Below are positions 42,342 through 51,732 of a stretch of DNA of 64,000 bases, in pieces. Numbering within the stretch: position 1 is the first letter of the stretch; each line of letters starts with the position of its first letter. Origin of the DNA: Phytophthora quininea (Eukaryota > Oomycota > Peronosporomycetes > Peronosporales > Peronosporaceae); NCBI GenBank assembly GCA_011947345.1, contig JAAVTG010000521.1:87850-151849 (forward strand), in the 5' to 3' direction. The notes under the pieces are model-generated. The model saw nothing but the letters and a program-made list of their open reading frames with translations. It did no database searches and was not told where the DNA came from. The position numbers were made by a program, and so were the translations under genes.

Positions 42342-43613
42342 CTAGAAACTATACACTCTGGTGCTGCCGAGGTCTTGACTTGACACGGACGAGTTGAATG
42401 CAGAAGTGAGCTTTTCGTTCTGGTAATAATGGTGCTCCAAGTTGTTTTGCCTCGCTTCCTCTCGAGCAATGGCGAAGGCGTTTGTTGATAGAGCGTGGGC
42501 TTCACAGTTTCGGCAGACGGTGACATTCCGTTGAGCGAGTCTGTAATCCTGCAGCAGAAAGCTCAACTGGTGTCGACTTCGACAATCTGTACACATATTC
42601 TTCTTGCAGAGCTTGCACATGCGTTTCTTGTCCACCATCCTGGAGCCGCTGTTGGTTTTACTTGCGGCGGTGACGAAGACTGACTGCTTTTTGCCGCATC
42701 CAGAGCATTTCCTGTCTTCCGGGGTAGTTCCAGTTGAGGTGTTACTGCTGTCTGAACAAGATGAAGAGGAAGCGCTGGAGTACTTTAAATGGAGAGCCCA
42801 CACGAGCTTCTTCATCTTGCAGCAGTAGACGTTCTTGGCCACTGAGAGCAGCACTTTGGCCGACACTTTCAACACAATGGAGCGTTCGATGCCTCCTTCC
42901 GGATTGAAAAACCCTTTAATATACACATCTGTCACGTTCTTGTCTCTTTGGCGATACAGAATACCGATCGACATGTTGCCACGGGTAAAGGACTCTCGGA
43001 AAGGAGTCTCAGGGAACTGTATCGAGTGGCAGTAGTGGTAGCCTACACGTTCCCCACTTCGAAGGCGCTCGATCCCCGTCGTCTCGAGATACACGTAGTC
43101 GCGGTTCTGCATGATCGGTCGAGCCAGCCACGGCACCTGAACTTCGTTCCACTTGACATCGACGGCATTGAATGGGTTTTCTGGCGTCGGACTCACCACC
43201 GGAGCTAACACACAGCAACCGGTGAGGAGGTCCTGAATATACGAAGTCTTGATGCGCATCGCCTCCGTCGAGTTGCACAACACGCCGAACATAATGTCGT
43301 CGAGATTGCCGACGATGGTACCGGTGACGAACACGATCGGCAGTTCTCCTGCTGGCGTGTCCGATTCATACGTCGCAGTCACTCCGACAGGGTTGAGTCG
43401 CTCTCCGTATGAACGCAGGTCATCCTTGGCCGACAAAAACTTCCATCGCCTTTCATCGACTTTACCGCGGTCGTCGACCATAAAATGTTCGTACGTGTTG
43501 ATACTGCGAGCCACGAACTTCCGCGCGAGAGCGGCTAACTCTGTTGTGGCCTCAGACGTAAGACGCAACGGTGGGAACGGACTCGTGTAGTGCTTAAAGA
43601 CCGACGTGTTCAT
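42342..43613 (-). CDS. START domain plus FYVE-like zinc-finger protein 1
   Basis: From ATG 43613, 423 residues. Residues 35-265 fit a START lipid-binding domain (RWKFLSAKDDLRSYGER; GTIVGNLDDIMFGV; RIKTSYIQDLL; RDYVYLETTG). Residues 303-370 are a zinc finger of FYVE spacing (CSGC, CKLC, CTDC, CRNC) but without the RR/KHHCR phosphoinositide motif, as is common in oomycetes. Oomycetes carry large START-FYVE families with presumed roles in lipid sensing and trafficking; the ligand is unknown. The reading frame is open a further 159 codons upstream (to 44090) but lacks homology to its neighbour, so I prefer the start at 43613. Confidence 0.82.
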   Translation of the reverse strand: MNTSVFKHYTSPFPPLRLTSEATTELAALARKFVARSINTYEHFMVDDRGKVDERRWKFLSAKDDLRSYGERLNPVGVTATYESDTPAGELPIVFVTGTIVGNLDDIMFGVLCNSTEAMRIKTSYIQDLLTGCCVLAPVVSPTPENPFNAVDVKWNEVQVPWLARPIMQNRDYVYLETTGIERLRSGERVGYHYCHSIQFPETPFRESFTRGNMSIGILYRQRDKNVTDVYIKGFFNPEGGIERSIVLKVSAKVLLSVAKNVYCCKMKKLVWALHLKYSSASSSSCSDSSNTSTGTTPEDRKCSGCGKKQSVFVTAASKTNSGSRMVDKKRMCKLCKKNMCTDCRSRHQLSFLLQDYRLAQRNVTVCRNCEAHALSTNAFAIAREEARQNNLEHHYYQNEKLTSAFNSSVSSQDLGSTRVYSF

Positions 43614-44232
43614 CGTGGTCTTGGCGTGGATCCGCTCGTCCTCGAACGGGTCGGCGAACACCATGACAAGGTACAGCACTTGGAAGCCCAAGTCTGTCAC
43701 GCCGGAGGCGTAATATGTTGTGGCATTCCCTTTCTGGCTGGGGAGGACGGCAAGGTCGTTGAGCCAGTCCCCGTCCGTGCCATGTGCGGCCATACGCCAG
43801 GGCAGTCTCATCCGCAGAAGGGTATTGCTGATTTGAAAGTCTTTCGAGGTCAAGGTCTCCGATACGTATGTGTCCTTTGCAACTTGCAAGACGACCTGTC
43901 TGACGACGCCAAAAGAATGAGAGTGGCAAGTTTCCGTCGCGAAAGAGTTTGCAAATACGCCGCAGACAAGATGAAGAGCACTCTCATGGAGATTTCGACC
44001 GGTGAGCAACAGTTTCCTTTCCTCTCCTCTTGGCTTCGAGGTCGAAATTCGATCCTTCTCGTCAACGAGGATTTGTTCGCGAGTTTCCAACGGCGCAAGT
44101 CAAAATGTTTCTTCAATACTTTTTCACTAATCGGCGCTTTAACGACTCCACTGAGTAATGGAGTATGTCATTGCAAGTTGCTGAGTGCCGATCAACGAAG
44201 CGATTCGTTCGTCACAATAAATAATCGTCTCT
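43614..44232. other. Intergenic region with open frame upstream of START-1
   Basis: The START-1 frame remains open on the minus strand to 44090 and a plus-strand frame is also open; neither has a recognisable motif. It could be an N-terminal extension of START-1. Confidence 0.3.
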
Positions 44233-45501
44233 TCAGTTCAAGTCGTCAAGCAGTGAGATCTCTGTGCCTGACGTGTACGCACACGCTTCGCTCCATCCAT
44301 ACACGTCGTTGAAGAGCAGTTCCTGTCTCGCCACCGTCACGGTTTTCGCTGTAAGAGCTTCCCCATAGCATCTCGGACAGAAGGCCACCTCTTGCCTCAT
44401 CATTTTGCGGTCGACAAGCAGGAAGTGCAGCATCTTTTGAATGCGGCAGGACGAGCACACGTACCGTGAACACACGCCACAGCAAAGGTGTCTGTGGAGT
44501 AGAAGCTGCTTGGTGGACGACCTCTTCAGACACGCAACACAGGCCTCATCCGCTGGATGCTCAGGCATCACCATCGAAGGACACCGCTGGCGGATACTCC
44601 ACGCCAACTTCTTCATCTCGGCGCAGTGCGTTCTTGGATACTGACAAGAGCGCTTTCGCAGCCGATCGAGTGATGATAGAGCGTGTTAACCCACCGGCAG
44701 GATTCAGAAAGCCCTTGAGGAACACATCGACGACGTTGTTGTCTCGCTGGCGGTAGATAGCGCTCATGGACATGTTCCCTCGAATGGCGGAGCTCCTGGC
44801 AGGCGTCTCGGGAATTGCACTGAGTGTACTAACTGATACCCGACACGTTCACCGTTGCGAAGGTACCGCACACCGGTGGACTCCATGTAGACAAAATCTC
44901 GGTTCTTAATGACAGCGCGGACATGCAGCGGCTGACCTTTCTCGACCCATTTAATACTCACCGATCGGAACGGGTCGTCTGCAGCAGGAGACACCAACGT
45001 GGCCAATACGCACGCTCGGTACAAGGTGTCTTGGATGTACGACGTCTTGATCCGCATCATGTCGAGCGTCGGACACACAAAGCCGTAGATGGTGTCGTCC
45101 AGATCGCCTTGGATGGTGCCGGTCACCAGCACAATGGGGAGGTCGGACGTGGACGACGAATGAGACCGCGGACGTTGAGACGACTCCGACCCCGGCATGG
45201 CCGGCGCAAATCCGGCGCGTTCGGCGTAGGAGCGGACGTCGTCTTTTTCGTACATGAACTTCCATCGGTCGTCGTCGACCTGCCGGTTCTCTTCAAATAG
45301 GAATCGCTCGTAGGTGCGGACACTTTCGCTCACGAACGCTTCGGCCAGCGCTTCGAGCTCGGAAGCGGCTTGCGGCGACAAATCCAACGGTCCGAACGGG
45401 CTCTTGAAGCGCTTACTAGCTCTCCACTCCATCGTGTCGTGGTCGACCGTCGTCGTCTGATGAGTTGTAGTCGGAAGCGGAAATGCATCCTCCGTCTGCA
45501 T
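44233..45501 (-). CDS. START domain plus zinc-finger protein 2 (two frame breaks)
   Basis: First ATG 45501 (an in-frame stop lies a little upstream). The START domain parallels protein 1: RWKFMYEKDDVRSYAER, GTIQGDLDDTIYGFV, RIKTSYIQDTLY, RDFVYMESTG. Breaks: near 44808 a C-run is one short (the frame otherwise ends at 44764), and near 44620 another base is missing; the third frame then gives MKKLAWSIRQR and the zinc finger (CVAC, CCGVC, CSSC, CPRC) to stop 44233. With both bases the protein aligns end to end with START-1, its tandem paralogue. Confidence 0.8.
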
Positions 45502-46761
45502 GACGACTGCGACGGGTGATCCGGGCGGAGTCGAGTCCTGCACGACTCGAGACAAGGCCGAATGTGCCTAGCGTTGCACGAGATCACCCGATGTATCTCC
45601 TGGCAGCTGGAGAGCGAACACCCCATCCATCCTGCAGGCTGTCTGGCGGTCAGTGAGTGGACATGTCTGTCGTGGCGGGACCGCGGCGGATACTCGAGGA
45701 ACTAGAGGCAAACACCTCGTCTCGGTGGGGTCGACGATTTTCAGTCTTCGTAACGAAGACTGTGGGGCGAGTGGACAGTGCAACTTCGTCGAGTGCTTGC
45801 TCGTTTTCGTGTTGTTGCCTACAGCGCTCGTTTCCTTTCGTCGGCCCATCGAGAAGTCCTGACATGATGCTGTACCGGTACAGGGTGTACTTTCACTCTC
45901 AATCGCCTTTTCGTCACTAGAAGGTGAGTACCTTGTGTCCGCTTGAACTCCTTTCTCACATGAGCTTATCTCTTTCCGACTTTGCGAAGCGATTCGCGGC
46001 GCTTTGGGACTCACTAGAGAGCAGAATGTGTTTTCCTTGGATCGGCATCGGCAACGTCGTTCGTTATCGATTGACTTGGCAGCGGGTTTCGCTTCAAAAC
46101 CGAGGCCGGCAGATGGGAATGCTTTGGGCTGGGCTCGATGAGGATGTTGGAACAGGCAGCGACGACCTCGACGACGACTCTTTCGTGGCTGTCAAAGGTT
46201 TTCGAGCTGTTAACCATCAACGGCAGCAATTGCTCGGAGCCGGGTGTTTGGTTCTTGCCGCAGCTTGGTTTTTCTGATCGCGTTGACCATCTGCCAGCGA
46301 CTTTGACATGCAATCTCCTAGTCGCCACTAGTCCACTGCCGTCAACTTCAGCATCGTCCTGGAGCCTCAATAATTCCAACAACTGCGCTAAACAAGAGAG
46401 CTCCCCTTTCGATGGCTACGAACATGGAGAAGCTCGCCACCGCGGAGGGCTTTTACCTTCAAATTCTTCGTGGGCAGGCCGTTCGAGTCAGTGGAGGCTG
46501 GCCGCCAACATCCGGACCGATCGTCTGCGTCGCCACGCAGAGGCACGGCCACAAGTGCACGCCGCCAGCTGGAGCCTATAGTCGGTGCAATCCTGCATAA
46601 ATGTTGCTGGCAGAGCTCGACTTGCTCCTCTCCAGCCTTTTCAGCGCCGGACGCTCCTCTTCGTCCGCCCCGGCGACAATCGTCCGACCGACATTTCTCC
46701 GATTGCCCGTTGCAGCGCATTACCAATTTCAAGTGGCCTCGTGACATTCACAGGAGTCCTC
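45502..46761. other. Intergenic region between divergent START-2 and expansin 3
   Basis: 1.26 kb separating genes that point away from each other. Several GC-rich open frames on both strands show no motif, start context or similarity to neighbours. The core promoter of expansin 3 lies at its right end. Confidence 0.35.
46717..46730 (+). promoter_or_regulatory. Inr/FPR-like core promoter of expansin 3
   Basis: GCATTACCAATTTC, 32-45 bp before ATG 46762; it fits the CATTYYNCAWTTT part of the oomycete consensus approximately. Confidence 0.5.
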
Positions 46762-48047
46762 ATGTTCTTCCGGACGACGTTGCTAGCGGCGCTGCCCGCG
46801 GTGGCGCTTGCAGGTGGGGACAGTTACTTCACCGGAGATGGCACCTCGTACACGCTCGGACAGACCTCGGCTGGCAATTGCAACTTTATGTACGACCCCG
46901 GCGTCGGCGAAAACTACGCCGCGCTCAACAACGATCAATGGGACAACACACTCAACTGCGGCCGCTGCGCCGAGGTCTCTTGCGACGACTCGCGCTGCAG
47001 CGACACCTCCACCACCGCCACGGTGTGGATCGTTGACCGCTGCCCCGAGTGTAAGGAAGGCGACTTGGACCTGTCGCCGTCGGTGTTCAAGAAGCTCACG
47101 GGCTCCGACCCGTCCCGCTACAGCATCAAGTGGAAGTTCGTGGACTGCCCCGTGAGCGGTGACATCGAATACTGCGCCAAGACCGGCAGCAGCAGCTCGT
47201 GGCTGGCCGTGCAGCCGTCCAACATGGCGCAGGGCGTGGCGTCCATGAAGATTGCCAACCAGGACGTGACCATGGTCGACTCGTGCTACTACTTCCTGCT
47301 CAGCGGCGGATCGAATGTCGACATGTCGTCGGTCAACATCGAGATGACCTCGGTGTCGGGCGAGATCGTGACCGATACGGTCTCCCTTGCGGCCGGCAAT
47401 TGCACGCAGGGCTCATCCAACTTCGCCGGCGGCAGCTCCGGCCAGACCCAGACCGGCCAAAGCAGCCAGACCAGCCAGACCGGTCAAACGACGCAGTCGT
47501 CGACCCCGACGCCGACGTCTGCACCAGCTGCCACGACGGCGACACCAACGTCGCCTACGACCACCACGGCTACCCCGACGGCAACGACGGCGACGCCGAC
47601 TACCAACACCGGCAGTTCTCAGGAGCAACAGACGAGCGGCGTCAATTTCAACTCGCTGAAAAGCACGTCGGACTCTTCAGGTCTGCCCGGTAAGGTCGTG
47701 GCAGCGAATGAATCCACCAGCGGTGTGTCAATCCTGCAGTCCAGTGCGGCTGGAGTTGAAAAGTCCAAGAGCTCCGCCACTACAGACGACGAATCTCAGA
47801 CGACCGGCGGCTCCGACATCAAGCAGGTCACAACCAAGTCCGAGTCTAGCAACACGAAAACCAGTCCGGTGTTTATTGCTCTTGCGGTGTGTGCTGTGGT
47901 GGGCGGCATCGCTCTGGGTGTGGTGGCCTACACCGCCAAGAAGAAAAACTCGAGGACAAGCGCATAGACCGCGACGTGGCCATGGCCCGGTCCTTCGACA
48001 CGTTCAGCTCGCCTGTGCGCATCCAGTCGACGATCGCCCAGATCTAA
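46762..48047 (+). CDS. Membrane-anchored expansin-like protein 3 (C-terminal frame break)
   Basis: ATG 46762, signal peptide 1-18 (ends AVALAG). Domain 1 has GDGTSYTLGQTSAGNCNF and DRCPECKEGDLDLSPSVF; domain 2 has SSWLAVQPSN. A Gln/Thr/Ser-rich stalk and a transmembrane helix (VFIALAVCAVVGGIALGVVA) follow. The frame ends at 47967 just after the helix, but the A-run at about 47943-47948 appears one base short: the other frame gives EKLEDKRIDRDVAMARSFD and on to TAA 48045-48047, a plausible cytoplasmic tail. Codons are very GC-rich, suggesting high expression. Opposite strand to expansins 1 and 2. Confidence 0.88.
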
Positions 48048-48343
48048 GACTAGGACTAGTCGAAGACCCCAGTTTTGGCCTCATGTCGAGGCGAAAGCGA
48101 CGCTGCTCCAAATCCACAAGAGTGCGGCGTCGATCTCCACCGGTAGCGTGTATTTGCGTGTTCATCCGTTATTCCTCTCTGTTCTAAGGGCTCAGCGGCA
48201 GTGGAACCGCCCCCATCGCAGTCGTCTAGTAGAATGCACGATGGTGACGTGACGTCATGTAAGGCAGTCTCGTGTTATAAGCACAACGCGGCTTTCGGTA
48301 TTCATTCGTTCGACCTCTTTATCTCTTTGCTCAATTTGGTCTT
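48048..48343. other. Unique sequence left of the bZIP array
   Basis: About 300 bp between expansin 3 and the first tandem unit; no gene. Its right end (GCTCAATTTGGTCTT) supplies the replaced last codons of bZIP copy 1. Confidence 0.5.
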
Positions 48344-49284
48344 ATTGCACCCTCAGGACTAACGTTAGCGTGCTCAAGTACGCACATAGCATCGTTTGGA
48401 TCTCCCAACGACTCGCACAGCGCCTTGAACAAGTCGATCGCCACCTCCAGACGTTCGACACAGCCGCTGTCTTCATCCAGCAGAAAACAGATCGAGCTAC
48501 TGCAGTGGAGGCGGCGGCCAAGTAGTCGCTCTCGCAACGATTGGTACTGGTCGTCTTGGTGTCGAGTCTGCTGTCGAGTCTGCTCGAGAGGGAAGGCATA
48601 TTTCAGCGACAGCTCGGAGACCGACACACTCAGTGTCGCAGTGGCTCTCACCACGCCAGGAACCAGCGCCTCGATCCGCTTCACCTCGATGTGCGAGTCG
48701 CTGAAGTACAGAGCGTACCGTCGAAGCTGCAGTGTCAGTGCTTTGAACCCGTGGAGTTCTCCCATGGCGGCGCTCGGCAGTATGAACAGCTCCAGTCGAT
48801 GTAAGCTTCTTTGGATGTCGGAGTGGCTCTGCGTGTCCTCCATGGTGCTGGCATACCAGGGTGACTGCAGACAGGTTTCGATCAGATGAAGCACGTCGCC
48901 GACATTGCTCCACCAGTGTTGCTTCGCGTTGCCCTGGAGTCGGAGTCGTCTGCGCTTCAACTGCATCTCCTGGACCAAGCAGCGGAGCTGGTGCAGCTCC
49001 TGTTCCAGGAGTTGTTCTTGTTGCAGACGGAGATCTCGCTGCTTTTGTCGGAAGCGGGCTTGGCCCCGTCGAAGTTGTTCGCGGCGGATGGCCTTCTTCC
49101 GAGCCTTCTCGTCGGCATCGGGCGATACAACTGTTGCTGGCACGGAGCTGGGAGACGTTGACGACTGTGACGCTACAATCTCGTCGGTGCCGACGCTGCA
49201 GGTTCTTGGTCGGTCTCGCGGGAGCACATGGCCGATCACACAGTCACTCAACCTCGCCTGGGCCTGCTCGAAATCTCCAAACAT
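48331..49284 (-). CDS. bZIP transcription factor-like, copy 1
   Basis: ATG 49284 (MFGDFEQAQARLSD). Basic region about residues 61-83 (RREQLRRGQARFRQKQR) followed by leucine-rich heptads (about 85-107). The almost invariant DNA-contacting Asn before QAR is Gly. The rest has a C-terminal region (GDVLHLIETCLQSPWY; LSLKYAFPLEQ) shared by the copies but not a domain I can name. The last residues differ from other copies: EGAIRPN against EGAIGDLVEQRASKACLG, because the tandem array starts inside this gene's 3' end. The frame extends upstream only to a nearby stop without another ATG; a spliced first exon is possible. Nuclear regulator; targets unknown. Confidence 0.82.
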   Translation of the reverse strand: MFGDFEQAQARLSDCVIGHVLPRDRPRTCSVGTDEIVASQSSTSPSSVPATVVSPDADEKARKKAIRREQLRRGQARFRQKQRDLRLQQEQLLEQELHQLRCLVQEMQLKRRRLRLQGNAKQHWWSNVGDVLHLIETCLQSPWYASTMEDTQSHSDIQRSLHRLELFILPSAAMGELHGFKALTLQLRRYALYFSDSHIEVKRIEALVPGVVRATATLSVSVSELSLKYAFPLEQTRQQTRHQDDQYQSLRERLLGRRLHCSSSICFLLDEDSGCVERLEVAIDLFKALCESLGDPNDAMCVLEHANVSPEGAIRPN

Positions 49285-49349
49285 CGATGCCTCGTTGGGT
49301 TCTGAGAGAATGTCCAACTGGGAGAAGGCTTTACCAGCACACAATTGGA

Positions 49350-49571
49350 TTAGCTAAGCTGCGTGGTTTTCCACACACCGACTACTGTGCCAGAAAGCTT
49401 AGCAACAACTTGCCTTGCTCCCGGACAGCCACGCCAGGCTGGTGTTATACTGACCTCGTGCATAACGAGTCCTAAATTCATCGCAATAACGCAAAACGTG
49501 TTTACGATAACGCCAGCCGTCAGCGCCAGCCAACCACGCACAACCCGTTCCAATTCAGGAAACTTCGGCAT
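49350..49571 (-). CDS. 73-codon ORF just upstream of bZIP, possible first exon
   Basis: ATG 49571, MPKFPELERVVRGWLALTAG followed by a hydrophobic run ending NLGLVMHE, then a stop 5-6 codons before the bZIP reading frame opens. A GTCAGT donor (49454-49449), a CTAAT branch-like site and a CCCAG acceptor (ending 49318) would join it in phase to the bZIP frame. Repeated at 51798-52019, 54246-54467, 56689-56910 and 61573-61794; copy 5 (59111-59350) has an indel. Either a leader exon or chance. Confidence 0.3.
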   Translation of the reverse strand: MPKFPELERVVRGWLALTAGVIVNTFCVIAMNLGLVMHEVSITPAWRGCPGARQVVAKLSGTVVGVWKTTQLS

Positions 49572-50238
49572 CTTACCGGGAGCTCAACCGACTCCCCAGC
49601 ATGCCTCATCTTCCTGCAAACACTACACCCATAGATCCACGAAAGCTAGTCACTAGTTAACGAACGCACCAAGGCTCCTGTTACTGCCTTGTACGCGTGC
49701 TTCCTGCTCCTCCAGTTGAGAGTACGGCGTCGCCCGTGCGTCTGTTTCTTCGTCCTCCGACCCCTCGCTGCTCCTCATGACCGTATTGCTCGGACGTATG
49801 CGCACGATATTGGTATCGGAACCCGGTATTGTCGAGACTGGATCGACGTCGATCTACTCCAGGCCTTCAAACCTTCAAACTCGGCACTCGAGTTGCGTGA
49901 AGGCAAATTTGCCATGGCAGTCAGCCTTCTTTCTTGTTGGGCCACCAAGCTTACTGGGAAGGTCGGTTCATCATTGCGAACGGTGTCGGATTGCAGAGTT
50001 TCCGGGGAACGAAGTTCGAAGGAAACAAGTTGTTCGGGTTGGATCGGAAAGAAGGCCAAGCCTCATTAACCGATGAATGAGCAGCTCTGAGCAGCTCTGG
50101 TTTCCCCTCACGTGGCTTCTTGTAGTGAACAGAGGAAAATCTCATCTGACAGTCTCTCTGCAATCTACTCCGTCTGCTACTCGTATCCACTTTGTCTGTT
50201 GACGATCAAACACCAATTTGGTGATTCACTACAAGCCG

Positions 50239-50508
50239 ATGCGTCGATTGCAGCCTGTTTTGCCGGCATTAGCCGTTCTCGTCACAACCACATCGGTGGC
50301 GCTATCCGTCCCAGAAGAGAATATCGCAAAAACTGTTTTGAGGCGTCTAGCATCTTCGCAATCTGTTGCCATAACTGGCAACCAAGAGCTGGCACGTCTT
50401 AAAAGTCTTAACGCGGTCGTGTTGAAGCTGGAATCAAGGCGTGGCTGGTTACGGAGGCCACTGCACAAACGGTCAAACGGTGTTCGACAAGTTTATTTTT
50501 ATTTTTGA
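50239..50508 (+). CDS. Possible small secreted protein between bZIP copies
   Basis: MRRLQPVLPALAVLVTTTSV has signal-peptide character (basic start, hydrophobic core), followed by ENIAKTVLRRLASSQS. The first 85 codons are kept in units 1-4 (starts 50239, 52687, 55135, 57576); units 5 and 6 (60018, 62458) lose frame at an A-run. The C-terminus varies because of a T-rich run near 50500 whose length differs in every unit. LRRLA is not an RxLR motif. Could be a non-coding coincidence. Confidence 0.35.
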   Translation: MRRLQPVLPALAVLVTTTSVALSVPEENIAKTVLRRLASSQSVAITGNQELARLKSLNAVVLKLESRRGWLRRPLHKRSNGVRQVYFYF

Positions 50509-50745
50509 AAGAAATTCTTGCGAGCCTGTCTGTCACGTCGTTTCCGGAAAACCATATCTGCGTCGTCAACCAAAAGCCACAGATGCACAGATGACTGAGC
50601 CTGAAGAAAGAGGAGCCCTCACTACAGCCGCGTTGCGACTAAAATCCAAGCCTCGGTCGAGAGAGACGTTTCCAGATGTGGCGCTCGCGGCTATACTGTA
50701 GTCTCGAGGCCACAAGGTGTATCACTGGCAGTGACTTCAACCACT

Positions 50746-51732
50746 TCAACCAAGACACGCTTTAGAAGCTCGCTGCTCTACCAAGTCGCCTATTGCACCT
50801 TCAGGACTAACGTTAGCGTGCTCAAGTACGCACATAGCATCGTTTGGATCTCCCAACGACTCGCACAGCGCCTTGAACAAGTCGATCGCCACCTCCAGAC
50901 GTTCGACACAGCCGCTGTCTTCATCCAGCAGAAAACAGATCGAGCTACTGCAGTGGAGGCGGCGGCCAAGTAGTCGCTCTCGCAACGATTGGTACTGGTC
51001 GTCTTGGTGTCGAGTCTGCTGTCGAGTCTGCTCGAGAGGGAAGGCATATTTCAGCGACAGCTCGGAGACCGACACACTCAGTGTCGCAGTGGCTCTCACC
51101 ACGCCAGGAACCAGCGCCTCGATCCGCTTCACCTCGATGTGCGAGTCGCTGAAGTACAGAGCGTACCGTCGAAGCTGCAGTGTCAGTGCTTTGAACCCGT
51201 GGAGTTCTCCCATGGCGGCGCTCGGCAGTATGAACAGCTCCAGTCGATGTAAGCTTCTTTGGATGTCGGAGTGGCTCTGCGTGTCCTCCATGGTGCTGGC
51301 ATACCAGGGTGACTGCAGACAGGTTTCGATCAGATGAAGCACGTCGCCGACATTGCTCCACCAGTGTTGCTTCGCGTTGCCCTGGAGTCGGAGTCGTCTG
51401 CGCTTCAACTGCATCTCCTGGACCAAGCAGCGGAGCTGGTGCAGCTCCTGTTCCAGGAGTTGTTCTTGTTGCAGACGGAGATCTCGCTGCTTTTGTCGGA
51501 AGCGGGCTTGGCCCCGTCGAAGTTGTTCGCGGCGGATGGCCTTCTTCCGAGCCTTCTCGTCAGCATCGGGCGATACAACTGTTGCCGGCACGGAGCTGGG
51601 AGACGTTGACGACTGTGACGCTACAATCTCGTCGGTGCCGACGCTGCAGGTTCTTGGTCGGTCTCGCGGGAGCACATGGCCGATCACACAGTCACTCAAC
51701 CTCGCCTGGGCCTGCTCGAAATCTCCAAACAT
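50746..51732 (-). CDS. bZIP transcription factor-like, copy 2
   Basis: Intact, 328 residues from ATG 51732. Same basic region with Gly in place of Asn; C-terminus EGAIGDLVEQRASKACLG, the full-length form. Shares MEDTQSHSD with copies 1 and 6. Confidence 0.85.
   Translation of the reverse strand: MFGDFEQAQARLSDCVIGHVLPRDRPRTCSVGTDEIVASQSSTSPSSVPATVVSPDADEKARKKAIRREQLRRGQARFRQKQRDLRLQQEQLLEQELHQLRCLVQEMQLKRRRLRLQGNAKQHWWSNVGDVLHLIETCLQSPWYASTMEDTQSHSDIQRSLHRLELFILPSAAMGELHGFKALTLQLRRYALYFSDSHIEVKRIEALVPGVVRATATLSVSVSELSLKYAFPLEQTRQQTRHQDDQYQSLRERLLGRRLHCSSSICFLLDEDSGCVERLEVAIDLFKALCESLGDPNDAMCVLEHANVSPEGAIGDLVEQRASKACLG

Noticed and set aside
43614..44090. N-terminal extension of START protein 1
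   Set aside because: Open for 159 codons, but without ATG support at its 5' end and with no counterpart in START protein 2; kept only as a possibility.
46014..46747. Several 120-codon frames between START-2 and expansin 3
   Set aside because: Overlapping frames on both strands in GC-rich DNA, without motif or conserved neighbour.
49285..49344. Start of the bZIP at the TTG at 49344
   Set aside because: A non-ATG start is unlikely in an oomycete; the first ATG is 49284, unless the spliced leader exon is real.
50300..50360. LRRLA after a signal peptide as an RxLR motif
   Set aside because: The spacing does not give R-x-L-R, and no acidic EER block follows.
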